Shown one piece after another: positions 1 through 10,744 of a DNA stretch of 64,000 nucleotides. Made by a program: the position numbers and the translations under genes. The stretch comes from Voacanga thouarsii (Eukaryota > Streptophyta > Magnoliopsida > Gentianales > Apocynaceae): positions 3,062,501 to 3,126,500 of the forward strand of contig JANUWF010001719.1 in assembly GCA_026120185.1 (NCBI GenBank). Direction: 5' to 3'. The notes beneath the pieces are model-generated. The model was not told the DNA's origin, ran no database searches, and saw nothing but the letters and a program-made list of their open reading frames with translations. Each line of letters begins with the position of its first letter. The first letter of the stretch is position 1.

Positions 1-1223
1 GAGGTATTAGAGACTTGGGAACGTCATCAAATCAAATCATAATTTGTCAGAGCAGCTCAATGTGTAGAATTAAATAATGACAAGTTCACAAATTAAAAGA
101 GCCCAAAGAAATCCTACAAATCTAATCACAGACATAAGCATGCATTTTATTAACAGTTCCCTTGACTAATGTCCCTATCATGCCTGCAAAATTTGATCAT
201 CAGGAGTGATGTTGATTCTTCACATGGGATCTCAAAATCTTTTAGGTTTTGCTTCCTTTGAAACCACAGACACCATTTAGACATATTTTCACTTAAAGAA
301 ATTTGATAATGTATGTTGCAACAAAGAGAACAACAATCTCAACAGAACATATGCTTCATACATATTCTGACATTATTGATAAATCAAAATGTGTAGACAG
401 ATTAAGGACAGAAGATTGTTACAGGAACATATTTCCAATAAACAAACAATATAAACCTTGAATCAAGGCCAATCTATATATCCAGCAAGTAAAACCTGGC
501 TAGAAATAACACTATAGCCAAGGTTAAAAATCCTGTTTTATTCATTTTCATCACAATACGTAGATAATTAAGATTCAAACATAATAAACATCTTTAAAAG
601 AACATCTCTGTTTTCAAATCATAATCTCATGGAAAGTTACTAACCAAGTAAATTAGCATGTTAAAAAAAAATGTTGCAGTTGGTGATGAACTCTCTGCTT
701 TTAGTAAATTAGCATCCAAAACTTGCACATTGATCTGGAAGTCTTGATACATGTTACTGTGGTTGGAACCAAATGACCATTTCTATAATCCAAGAAAAGG
801 TAGCAAGAAATAAAGGTAATGGAAACAAGGCACATTGAGCATTTTTTATAATCAAGGATTTGGAGCCTTTGGATGTCTACAAAATTTAAATATTCATATA
901 TTTAATACGTGTAACTAAAGAACCACATCATGTGGAAATAAAATGAACACATGGAGGACATTAGAGAATAATATGGAGGGCATTTTATAATGTGTGTAAC
1001 TATTTTACCTACTTTACCTTAAGAAGCTTCTCACCACATCATGTGCTTTAAAGCACACTTATATATAAGAAAATGTCTCTGTGTGTCTCCCAACTCGTCT
1101 TGAGAATTCCTCTGGACAATAATACTCTTCCAAACCTCTCAGATCCTCACTCTTTCACTGCTTAGAGTATTACCATACGCATGGTTGCACACACCAATTT
1201 GATATAGCATATTTTACATAGAT
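1..1223. other. Gene-free stretch downstream of the FLZ-like fragment
   Basis: I see no convincing coding exon on either strand. If the two minus-strand gene fragments to the right are live genes, this stretch is intron or 3' sequence. I looked on the minus strand for the C-terminal FLZ zinc finger (CxxC and FCSxxCR motifs) and for the second exon of an RBM7-like RRM protein (RNP1 region) and found neither. Confidence 0.5.
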
Positions 1224-1506
1224 TCAATGATCTGTATATAGATAGAGATATAGTGGTGTATTATATAGTGGTGACTCGGACCAAAATGAATTCCTAAAAG
1301 CAGAAAATGGCTTACTGTCAAGGATTGAAGTTGGGCTCATCAAAGATTCAAAATCAGTGAATGCCTTCGGTGCAAAACCAGTGAAGAGCCTAGGAGAACT
1401 GAAAAGGGATGAAGCAGGCCTTCTGTGATTCTCTGTAGGAGATGGTAAAGTGCCATAATCTTCCATTGGAGCTTCTTTGCCTATGGTGGTTGGCCTAGAT
1501 CGTTTC
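1224..1506 (-). pseudogene. FLZ (FCS-like zinc finger, DUF581) N-terminal fragment
   Basis: The minus-strand reading frame carries the N-terminal signature of one FLZ clade: a basic LRKRSRP start, then a hydrophobic/proline block (SLFSSPRLFTGFAPKAF), an acidic SD/FES stretch, SPTS.LD, and a final FRNSFWSES block that matches the usual NPFRSPRS position. FLZ proteins are plant adaptors that bind SnRK1 through a C-terminal FLZ finger. That finger is absent: the frame runs into low-complexity codons and stops at 1224. The first codons (around 1506) follow a CCAG that could be a splice acceptor, so an upstream exon may supply the Met. It could be the first part of a gene whose last exon lies left of the window, or a truncated copy. 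The family resemblance is recalled from known FLZ proteins, not computed. Confidence 0.5.
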
Positions 1507-2495
1507 CTCAGCTTGAATACTCTGGATTGACATCAAAATGAAGTTTTTAGACTCCAATTCAATAATAGAAATTTATATTAAACTACACCAGATGAAGAGA
1601 GAGAGAATTGAAGGAGAGAGAGAGAGACAGAATATGCACCTGCAATGTGAAGAACATCAATCAAAATTCAACATCCGATTGCTGTAATAAAAGATTAGAG
1701 CAAAGATCATCCCACTCTCAAAAGAACAAATGTCAGAATGGAATTAATTATCATACTTCATATATACCATGCATTTGACCACTCTAAGTGTATAGAAGCT
1801 GTATAAAGAAAAAAAAAAATCATGCATGCCACCAAATTCTTTGGACCGTTAGCCAACCATTGCTGATTGACAGCTTCTCTCTTAGATATGAACCTACATC
1901 AAAATACAGCAACATCAAAATATTCAACACCTAGTTTGCCAGAGTAAAATCATCAAAATGCTCAAACTGCAGCAATTGAACAATTAAAATTATTAAAACA
2001 TTAATCTTCACTATTCCTTTAAAGGAACAAAAATGCCAGTTTCAATGAATCCAAAAACCATACCATAAACAAAAGAAAAACAGGAAACTAAAGTTATTGT
2101 ACCTGCTCATTCGAGTAATGAAATTAGATTTTATCTTTTAACTTTGCAAAACAGAAGGAGAATTTGCTCTTCATTGCACAGAAATTGTATCAAGATGGAG
2201 ACATCTTCTTCATTGCACAGAAACCCATTAGGGACAAACTAAATTGGCTGAAAATGAACAGAATGCAACCAAATCATCAATTTCGTTGTTCCGCTCAAAA
2301 ACACCAATAAAAACTACGTTAGAAGACCCTAACCCTAATACTACATAGCATTGCCTAAAATTGAGCGAAAAGTAAAAATAAATAGCCCCAATCTTTGGTT
2401 CACCACAACAAAGACCAAATAAGAAACCATTCAGAGAGCCCAAAAAAAAAAAAAAAACAGAAAAAGAGGAATAAATAGGTCTCAAGTGTGCTTAC
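1507..2495 (-). other. Probable intron/leader sequence of the minus-strand genes
   Basis: No coding exon is recognised. Minus-strand donor-like sites occur at 2495 (GTAAGC, directly after the short first exon) and near 2102 (CAG followed by GTACAA), and an acceptor-like or donor-like CAG/GTGCAT occurs near 1634. A GA-rich run lies at about 1598-1626. This fits intron plus untranslated leader. Confidence 0.35.
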
Positions 2496-2529
2496 CTACG
2501 TAGACCATGCAACTAGCGTTTTCAGCCAT
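2496..2529 (-). CDS. First coding exon, RBM7-like RRM RNA-binding protein (partial)
   Basis: Reading leftwards from 2529, the frame encodes MAENASCMVYV and the first base of a Gly codon, followed at 2495 by a good donor (G then GTAAGC). The final VYVG is an RNP2 motif, and the whole peptide matches what I recall as the start of plant RRM proteins related to human RBM7, a subunit of the nuclear exosome targeting complex. The intron phase (1) after VYV-G would split the RRM right after RNP2. The ATG context (TTTTC-ATG-GCT) is acceptable, and a GC-richer leader precedes it. The next exon, which should encode the rest of the RRM, is not found down to position 1, so it either lies outside the window or is lost. 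The short length makes this tentative. Confidence 0.4.
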
Positions 2530-2725
2530 GAAAACGGAACCCCAACTGGAGTATTACGGGATTGGTAAAGTTGAGTCAGCCCTAAGTATTGGCTGTGCCT
2601 CCTCAATCCAGTTCTTGCTTCAATGGATAAACTAATCGCAGGCTTCGAAGTTCAGTTCGGAGTATTCAGGGTCTCCTCCGTCTCGATTGTTTCTTCCCTT
2701 TCTGATCCCGATTCTTCTCGTGTGG
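2530..2725 (-). promoter_or_regulatory. Putative 5' leader of the RBM7-like gene
   Basis: This stretch is noticeably richer in G and C than its surroundings and contains a purine-rich run on the minus strand (about 2685-2705, GAAGAAACAATCGAGACGG), typical of plant 5' untranslated leaders. It sits directly upstream of the minus-strand ATG at 2529. No TATA box can be assigned with confidence. Confidence 0.3.
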
Positions 2726-3810
2726 GTTTCTTTCTTCTATCCAGAAAACAAAAAGACACGAATTAAATCAGTAACTATTGGGGGTGCGGATTGATTTGAA
2801 TACTTCAGCGATGAATTCGAAGCAACAAAACAAAGAATTCGGCGATAAATCCCAACCAATGTAAGGAATTCGAAGCATCTGCTATAAATATAGCACTAAA
2901 TCTGAAGAAATGAAACCGAAGAACCCAAGATCCTATAAATATCCCACTTCATTCTCATAAAAAAACTCTTCTAAGGACAATAACAATCAAACGAAACCTA
3001 CGAAGTAAATCCAAAATCTTGAGACCAAGATCCATACCTAGTTAATAAACCTAAGAAAAACCTAAAGGAATACTAAAAAATACTTCATAAATATTTTTCT
3101 GGTAAAGCCATCAAGAGGTCAACAAAAAAACAACCAATTAACCTAAATCTGCTGAGGTGTCAAACCCACATGACTTTACCCCTTAACTTTACATATTATT
3201 AATTTTAAGTGATATGAAAGTTACTTAAATTTGAAATTTAAATATATTAAATATCTATCTAATTATTATTTTTATAGTTATTTTAAATTGTAATACAAAA
3301 AGTGTAAAAATAAATTATAACTAATTTAGTTTTCAGATATAAATTTTAAATTTTAGAATTCAATTTTAAAACTTCAATTTTTAGATTCAAAATTTAAATA
3401 TTTAATTTAAATATTTAAATTTTAATTTTATTAAATGAGACTTAAAATTATTAGGAAGATAAAAATGTAAGGGAAGTAATAAGAGGATCATTAGAAACCT
3501 TGAGAATAAGAGTGGATCATTGGAACCCCTGAATAAATCATTTTCAAGTGATTATTAGCAATGTAAATAGGCCTTTAACACATGGCAGAGGTTGAGGCCT
3601 TTAATAATCCTTCTCAAGTTATTATACTTTATATATTGCATTTTGTATAATTTTTTACTACATGTAATTTATAAAAATTAAGTCTATCTAAATATATAAA
3701 TTAAAGAAAAATAGTTTCGTAATTTAAATTTCAAGCGATAGCAATTGTGTATTTAACTTTTAGATCAAATATAAAAGGATCAAACCCTTTCACACACCAT
3801 TTAAACTGTA
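2726..3810. other. Intergenic AT-rich DNA
   Basis: No gene is seen. Positions 3185-3450 are extremely AT-rich with many short self-complementary TTTAAATATTTAAA runs. This is probably the region upstream of the left minus-strand gene, and it ends at the first LTR-like repeat. Confidence 0.5.
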
Positions 3811-4270
3811 TGTCATAAATGCTTCAGCTAGCTGAATTGACTAAATAACAAGTTCCCAGCTAGGTTGACTCCTGTGAACTTCAGATGGGGCAACTAACAT
3901 AGAAAAAACCAATTCGAGAAGAAGACTATTCTAGAAATGAAGGAAAGTACGTATATGAACTGGAAATATGGAAAAAGACACTACTTTGTTTGATCAAATA
4001 GACAAACTTCGAAAATACAAGTAATTCCTACCACTTCGAAAGAGTATTTTGAGGCTAAAGTGAACAAAAATTGAGAATTAAAATTGAACAAAAATGTAAG
4101 CAAAAGTAATAAATCTAAATTAACCAAAAAAAAAAAAATCCAAAAAGATAGGAATGAAAGAAATTGCTATTTTTTTTTCTTGAGGGTGCTTGGTATGATT
4201 CTCTTTGATTTGCCTTGATTTATGTTTTTTTTCCTCTCCTACTTCTATTAAACTTGCCACCTCTGGTCAA
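3811..4270 (-). repeat. LTR-like copy of the minus-strand gypsy element E0
   Basis: This segment begins TGTCATAAATGCTTCAG and aligns by eye along its length, in the same orientation, with 55338-55787 (shared landmarks include GATTGACTAAATA, GTATTTTGAGGCTAAA, TTGCCTTGATTTATG and ATTAAAC.TGCCA). The right copy flanks a gypsy gag read on the minus strand, so this copy would be the 3' LTR of that element. No matching 5-bp duplications flank the pair, and the expected polypurine tract is not seen beside this copy, so membership of one element is an inference. Confidence 0.5.
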
Positions 4271-4300
4271 GGTGTCTCGTCGATTCGTTCATGGTGTATC

Positions 4301-4978
4301 TATTAGGATGTATGCTCAGAATAGACTATATATATTTCTATATTACAAATTGCAATAAAATATTTCATTTATTAATGGTTGTTTGTTTGTATATATTTGT
4401 ACATTAAGGTTCAAGTATAACAAATTAATGACTTATGTGTTAGGTTGTTCTTCACAGTAAGGTATAAATAATGAACATTTGATATACAAGAAAAAAAATT
4501 ATTCTTGATTGTTTGATAAAATTGGGCATTTCATCAATGTAAGATCATTATATTTTGGTTTTTAAATATATGATTTATCTTTAACCAGTGAGTAATTTTT
4601 TCATTCCATTAACTAGACATGTAGCAATAGTTTCTAATAAAATACTATATTTAAAGAAACCAAACTGTTACTACTATAACATGGACGAATACTCTAAGAT
4701 TTGAGTATAAGTTGGTAGTCTGGTGAAGCTAAACTTATGCACTTTGATATACAATGGGTGAGGTCTTTATTTGAGATCAATAACTTTATATGTTAGGTAT
4801 ATGACTCTAGTTAATTAAGACGAATTTATACAATAGAGTTTTTATAATTCATCTAGTGCAGACAAATCACCTTATTGTGATTATCCAGGATAATCTAAAT
4901 GATCCAAGGCTCTGGGAATGTGACTTAGTATTATATGCTTTTGGGTAGCTTTTAGAGATAATCGAGTACATATATACT
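4301..4978 (+). repeat. Truncated copia LTR, E2 family (E9)
   Basis: Starting TATTAGGATGTATGC, this segment is a diverged relative of the first third of the E2 LTR (35641-37503). Shared landmarks in order are the AATAAAAT.TTTCATTCATTAATGG block, the TTCACAGTAAGGT block, the GTGAGTA.T block and the GACTTGAGTATAAGTTGGT block. It stops abruptly at the start of a SIRE-type LTR, which probably inserted into it. The remainder of this LTR is not found elsewhere in the window. Confidence 0.6.
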
Positions 4979-5095
4979 TGTTAGCCCTAAGGGCATTCTC
5001 TTGTGTTTTGACTTATGACAAACATTGACGAGGACTAACTTATGTGATCTACATGTTATAAGACATGTTTGGCCTTAATTCTTCCAACGCGTGCA
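4979..5095 (+). repeat. SIRE-type copia LTR, first part (E8 5' LTR)
   Basis: Begins TGTTAG and contains TTTTGACTTATGACAAACATTG, the characteristic opening of SIRE/Maximus LTRs. It is cut at 5095 by the composite element, and LTR sequence of the same type resumes at 14227 and runs to a primer-binding site. The two pieces together are about 680 bp, a plausible LTR length for the lineage. Confidence 0.55.
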
Positions 5096-6851
5096 TGTTG
5101 GGAAGTATGCACTCTTAGACTAGTTTCTGATATAAAAAAATCGAATGTTTTAATAAAAGAATTTATTTTCAGAAATCGTTTGTGAATTTATTTTTGGTGC
5201 ATAATGTCGCTTGGAAAAGATCCATTGTGTTTAAGTAAGTGATCCATGTGAATGGAGGTCTTTCACAATAAGGTATGGATCACGGGTTACTTAACACATA
5301 GACATTCGTTCTTAACCGATTGATGAGAATGTGGATCTCATCATGTTTAGGTTATTATGTTATGAATTCCAAATGGGGAATGGCTTACCTTTTTTCAGTG
5401 AGTAGTCCACTCACTTCATGACATAAGCGTATTTCGAATACGTAGAACAGGACCTGTAGTAGTGGTTTCTTAAAAGTACTATATGGTAGAAATTTAGACT
5501 ACTACCGCTACAACGTGGACTAGTACTCTATGACTTGAGTATGAGTTGGTGGTCTGACGAAGCTGGAAGCATATACTTTGATATGCTATAGTTGATGTTT
5601 TATCGTAGGGCCAATATACTTGCATGTTGGGTATGCGTGACTAGTTAGTTAAGGCAGACTTGTACAATATAGTTTCTATACTATATCGCCCCTTGTGGTT
5701 GTTTGAATGATCTAAATATCCAGGGCCCTAGGAAACATGACTTCGATATTTACTTTAGGGTAGCTTCCTTGGAAAGTGGAAACATTCCAGAAAGTTGTGG
5801 ATCATTGGACTAGAGGCCTAAAGATGGTAGATGTCATTTAGAGAGGTGTTAGTACACTTCTTCCTCTCTGAATGTACGGTGATGTATAGAGGGGTATTTT
5901 AGTCATTACACCTGTAGGTCGAAGACTTTGCTAACGCAGCATTGTCCTTGGGGTCAATATTTCCTTATGGTGATATTATGAAATATTTAAAATGCAAAAT
6001 ACAGCTATTTATATAGCAGGGGTATTTTGGTCATTTTAGTAGCCAAGGCGATGTGTCTTTTTGGTCCTCGGAATAGCCCGTAAGTCCTAATTAATTTTGG
6101 ATTGAGGAATTGGTTTCAGTTAAAGAGGAATATATACTCAAGATGTTATTTGATAACGTAGTGGAGTTTATTGCGAGAAAGAGAAGTTGATGGGCCAATT
6201 TATAATTCTGAGAATTTCATGGGTTCCAATTGCAATTAGAGAATTAGAATTCTCAGATTTGGAAGAGACCTCCGTCTCTTGAGTTGGAAAGAAGAAAATC
6301 TGGTTTTCTTTTTTCCCAAGCCCTCTCTCTCGTGACATTTGGTTCTCTCTTTCTCTTGTGACCTTTGCTTCTCTTGTTCTTTGTATTAACAAAGGATACA
6401 AGAGGTTGCAAAGGTGGTTCGTTTTTTTCTGAAAAAAGAAAAAAAAAAACTTTTGGTTCACCAAGAAGGGAGAGAGGACTCCTCCTCAACGGTTTTGTTT
6501 TTTAGAAAAACAAAGGAGAAGTTAGAGACCATTCTTAGAGAGATCATTCCTCTTCACCATTTATTTCACCAACAAGAAGTTAGGCAGTGGAATATTCCGA
6601 CAACCGGAAAGCTTTAGCATTCATTGTTCATGCAAACAAGGAGGAGTAGGAGATTAGCAGGTTTTCAATCAGAAGCTTCATCAATTGAGCAAGAAGGGGC
6701 TGTCCCTGAGGTTCAATCCATTCTTCCACAACCTAAGAGGTTTAAGGCACCTAGAGGTATGTTTTAAATGCTTCCATGTTGATGCTCTTAATGGTTTTTG
6801 TATGCTTCTATTTTTTCTCGTTTTTGCATCATGTTCCTCTGTTTTCTATCA
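5096..6851 (+). repeat. E4 5' LTR (copia, E1 family)
   Basis: Starts TGTTGGGAAGTATGC and ends CTATCA just before a primer-binding site. It is collinear with the 2046-bp E1 LTRs but 1756 bp long, lacking part of the AT-rich middle. A TATA-like CTATTTATATAGC lies at 6005-6017, matching the same motif in E1. The end region encodes the basic leader peptide described separately. Confidence 0.85.
6630..6756 (+). CDS. E4 LTR-encoded basic leader exon
   Basis: A 127-nt open segment opens MQTRRSRRLAG and ends in KAPR plus one base, then a donor AGAG/GTATGT at 6756/6757. The acceptor TTTTCAG at 8570-8576 is followed by AA and the gag ATG (8579), so splicing would give one bridging Glu codon and continue in frame into Gag. 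The same layout, phase and 127-nt length occur in E1. The six arginines among the first eleven residues suggest nucleic-acid or nuclear-import binding, but this is inference. No family is recognised. Confidence 0.6.
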
Positions 6852-8576
6852 AAACAACAATTGGTATCAGAGCATGTTGTTTGATTAACTTAGGGAGCAT
6901 GTTAGTTAATAAAAACGGAGAAGATCATTGTTTGGTGTTTAAGCCTGTGATCCTTCGCTGTTTTGGTATGGGATAGATGTTTTGTAAGCTTCACAGTAGA
7001 AGCATAGGCCCTCTGTAATTTCCATGCTTTCATAGGCGATTGTTGGTTTTGGTTGATTTCATTGTATTTGGTTTGAAATCGGAGAGCCATCGAAGCCAGA
7101 AGTTGTGAAGAAATACCAGAGGGTGGGTGCAGAAGGCTGTGTAGAAGCTGTGCAGAAGAAATTCGTAGAAAAAATTGCAGGATCTGGTGTCCAGATCAGA
7201 ATCGGTGCCGGCTAGGGACTGGAAGGCCGGTCCTGGCGGCCCAGACCAGAACCAACACCGGCTTAGCTTGATGGAACCGGCACCGGCTAGGGTTTGGAAG
7301 ATCGTCCGCACACTCTCATAGGTCCTGGTTTTGTGCGACCAGAACACGGCCGGTGTCGGCCCTGGCTTCTAAACCGGCACTAGTTCTGCACTGTTTTCTT
7401 AAAAAAAAAAAAAAACAGTATGTCAGTTGCAGTGGACCAAGGAGGAAATTTTAAATTTTTTCTTGCAATTTTCTTTTGGTTTTGGGTCCCATACCAGGCG
7501 AAGTTAACATTTTATAATAGTTAATATTCGAGGAATATATTTGCATGAAAATATTAGTAAAGGACTTTAGGATTAAACAAGACCATTAATTAATTAATTA
7601 ATATGTTTAATTCTGTTATTTGGGCATTTAGGTTTAAAAATAGAATAGCATGAAAACATTTACTGTTTTCTAGCATGTTATTTATTTTGAGTACCTATGT
7701 GTGCGTTTTCCCAAAAACTAAAGTCGTTGGGAATATTTTTGACAAGAAAAAATATTTTTCTTTAATAATTAAATAGTTATTTTAACTTGAACAAAAATTA
7801 ATCCTTAGATATTTTTTCAAATGATTTAATTCTTGACATAGAAAATATATTGGATTTAAATATTTTTGTAAGTTAAAATAGAAAGCCATTTTGTTTTAAT
7901 TTTGGAATAAGAAAAATTATTTTGTCACATAAACTTGAGACCAAAGTCTCTAGAAAGTTTTGATTGAAAATTTTTTGGAAATCATTAAGTTTTAAATTAA
8001 ATAAAATTAGTCCATGAGAAAATATCTCAAAGAATATAAGCCTTGACAAAGAGATTTTAATAGATTTAGATATTTTATTTTTGAGTTAAGAAAAAACTTA
8101 ATGGAAATTTCAAAAGAATATTTTTTAGAAAACATTTCTTTTAAAAGACTAAGTGGGAGAGGGGTTCCAACAGCCCTACGGTTTCCATCACGATCCTCAT
8201 TAGAGATCGTGGATCCCCTCGCCTCACCTTGGGAGTGAACCCATATAGGATGGAGATACCACAAGGATCTAGATCTAATGGAAGGATGTAATTAATCACC
8301 CGGGACACGTACTATAATCGGTCAGCCCACGTTAGATGTTATATAAGTGCGAGGTATGTCCATAGGAAATGAGAGAAAACGGCCATCCCCTCGATGGAGT
8401 TATCATCTAGATCATTACCTAGAAGGAAAATTAATTTGTTGTGGTTAATACACTTAGCTTAGGGAACTGTTAATCTTCCTAAGAAGCTATGACAGTTTTC
8501 CTAAGAGCTAAATTAATTATAGTGCACAAATTTTGTTTTCACAAATTAAATCCATTTTTTTATTTTCGATTTTCAG
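6757..8576 (+). other. Predicted E4 leader intron containing the primer-binding site
   Basis: Donor GTATGT and acceptor TTTATTTTCGATTTTCAG bound 1820 nt. The interval includes the LTR end, the primer-binding site at 6862-6873 (TGGTATCAGAGC, complementary to initiator methionine tRNA) and the whole untranslated leader. Small open frames in the leader have no recognisable similarity and are not annotated. Confidence 0.5.
6862..6873 (+). other. E4 primer-binding site (tRNA-iMet)
   Basis: TGGTATCAGAGC, the standard copia primer-binding site, lies 10 bases after the LTR end. Confidence 0.85.
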
Positions 8577-8578
8577 AA

Positions 8579-9140
8579 ATGGTGGGAGGTTCTTTTAGTC
8601 CTTTGGCCGTTATTCTTTGAGAGAATAAGTTAACGAGACCAAACTATGTGGATTGGAGGAGGAACCTGGACATAATACTCACAGTCGAGGAGTATAAGTA
8701 TGTCCTTTACGAGACCTGCCCTGTGATCGGGGAAGGTTCCACCGCCGAAGAGCGAGAGGCTAAGAAGGCATGGAAGAAGGCTAACGAAATGGTATGCTGC
8801 TATATGTTAGCCTCTATGTCTAATGTGCTCCAGTCAAAACATGAGCACATGGCTTCTGCGTATGATATTAGTCAGTCATTGGCCACTATGTTCGCAGATA
8901 AGAGCCGGCCTTGCAAGGCAGGAAGTTCTTCGAACTATAATCAATACTAAGATGGTCGAGGGAGCATTAGTAAGAGAGTACATGCTCAAGATGATTGCTA
9001 CTTTCGAGAAAACAGAAATCTTAGGGGCTGTCATTGATCCCGAGAGCCACGTGGATATGGTTCTCGAGTCTCTACCGGGTTCCTTTACTCAGTTCAAGTT
9101 GAATTACAATATGAACAAGTTGAACATAAGTTTAACTAAG
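8579..9140 (+). pseudogene. E4 gag fragment, copia
   Basis: Begins MVGGSFSPLAVIL and contains the conserved NYVDW-RRNLDIILT block, the KAWKKANEM block and SKHEHMASAYDISQSL, the gag of this copia family. A TGA replaces an Arg codon near 8620, and a frameshift occurs near 8905. Gag stops after the LNYNMNKLNISLT segment, where the sequence switches abruptly to minus-strand integrase sequence near 9140. The zinc knuckle and all of pol are missing from this arm. Confidence 0.85.
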
Positions 9141-10742
9141 TCAATTTACTTGTCCGACGCTCCACTTCAGCCTTAAACTCTTTGAACTTGTTAAAAGAGT
9201 CAGACTTGTGCCTCTTCAGGTAAATGTAACCAAACCTTGTACAATCATCCGTGAAAGTGATGAATTACTCAAAACCCCTTTTAGCTGGTGTAGATAAGGG
9301 ACCACACACATCCGTGTAAATAAGACTCAATACTTCCTTGGCTCTATCCGCCTTAGGGGTAAATGACCTTTTGGTCATCTTTCCCATTAGGCAAGATTCA
9401 CACTGAGGCCAAATTTTCAATCTTAATGAGTCCAATGGCCCATCATGGATCAACCTCTGAATCCTGGTTGAGTTGATATGACCCAACCTTAGATGCCAAA
9501 GATAAGAGTCATTGACATTGGTCTTCCTCTTCCTTGTTAAATGTTCAGATTGGGCGTTATTTAATTGATTGTTAATAGGGTTTAAGAAAAATAGATTTCC
9601 ATACATGTGCCAAGTGCATAAAATTTTTCCATCTTTACTGATAGAAATACCAGAATGGAAAGATACAGAATATCCTTGATTTATTAGTTTTGAAACTAAA
9701 ATCAAATTATGTCGAAATCTAGGTACATATAAAATATCTTTCAAAACCACTATTCTATTACAATAAAAAACAAGATCCAGCTCTCTCACTGCAAGGGCCC
9801 AAACTTGTGCTTCATTTCCCACACGTAGTTCATGTTCGTCCTTTTGGAGTCTTCTAATCTTTTTAAGCCCTTGCAAGGAGTTACAAATGTGATCAGTGGC
9901 TCTTGAATCAACAATTCAAGTGGAAAGGATTCAACCATTGATATAGACTCTAGATAGAAAACATTACTTGTTGGGTTTTCTTGGCTTGAAGATCTGGACA
10001 CTCCTTTTTCCAATGTCCCTTCAGTCTACATTTGAAGCACTTGCCATTGGGTTTGTCTTTGGGCTGGGCCACTGCATTCCCTTTCTTCTTCTTGAACTTT
10101 CTGGGCTTGGGCCCAATTCTAGAAGATGAAGCCTTAGCAATCATAACCTTTGATTGTGGCTTTATGACCTTCTCCGCCATCTGGAGCTCCTTCATCAACT
10201 CAATTAAATTCATGTTTAACTTGTTCATGTTGTAATTCAACTTGAACAGAGTAAAGGAACCCGGTAGAGATTCGCGAACTATATCCTCTTGGCTCTCGGG
10301 GTCAATGACAGCACCTAGGATTTCTGTCTTCTCGAAAGCAGCAATCATCTTGAGTATATGTTCTCTAACATCTTAGTGTTAATGATAGTTCGAAGAGTCT
10401 CCTGCCTTGCGGGCCAGCTTTTATCCGCGAATATCGTGGCTAATGATTGAGTTATATCATACGCAGTAGCCATGTGCTCATGTTTGGACTGGAGCACATT
10501 AGACACGGAGGCCAACATGTAACAACGAGACATCTCTCAACCTTCTTCCATGCCTTCTCAGCCTCACGTTCCTCGGCAGTGGAACCTTCCCCGATAACAA
10601 GGCAGGTTTCGTAAAGGACATACTTATACTCTTCCACTGTGAGTATTATGTCCAAGTTTTTCTTCTAGTCCACATAATTTGGTCCCGTTAGCTTATTCTC
10701 TCGGAGAATAACGGCCAATGAACTAAAAGAACCTTCCACCAT
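9141..10742 (-). pseudogene. E5 gag-protease-partial integrase, copia
   Basis: Read leftwards from the ATG at 10742, gag begins with the same MV-G-SF opening as E4, and frameshifts break it near 10660-10350. An intact zinc knuckle, CFKCRLKGHWKKEC (CX2CX4HX4C), lies near 10040-9998. The protease active site has changed from DSGA to DSRA near 9905. An open segment at 9876-9265 covers the GAG-pre-integrase/HHCC region (WHLRLGHINS, CESC) and the start of the integrase core (TDVCGP). The sequence ends in the integrase region, where it abuts the E4 gag. Reverse transcriptase and RNase H are absent. Confidence 0.85.
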
Positions 10743-10744
10743 TT

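Noticed and set aside
3185..3480. MITE or hairpin element
   Set aside because: Many AT-rich self-complementary runs but no defined terminal inverted repeat or target duplication.
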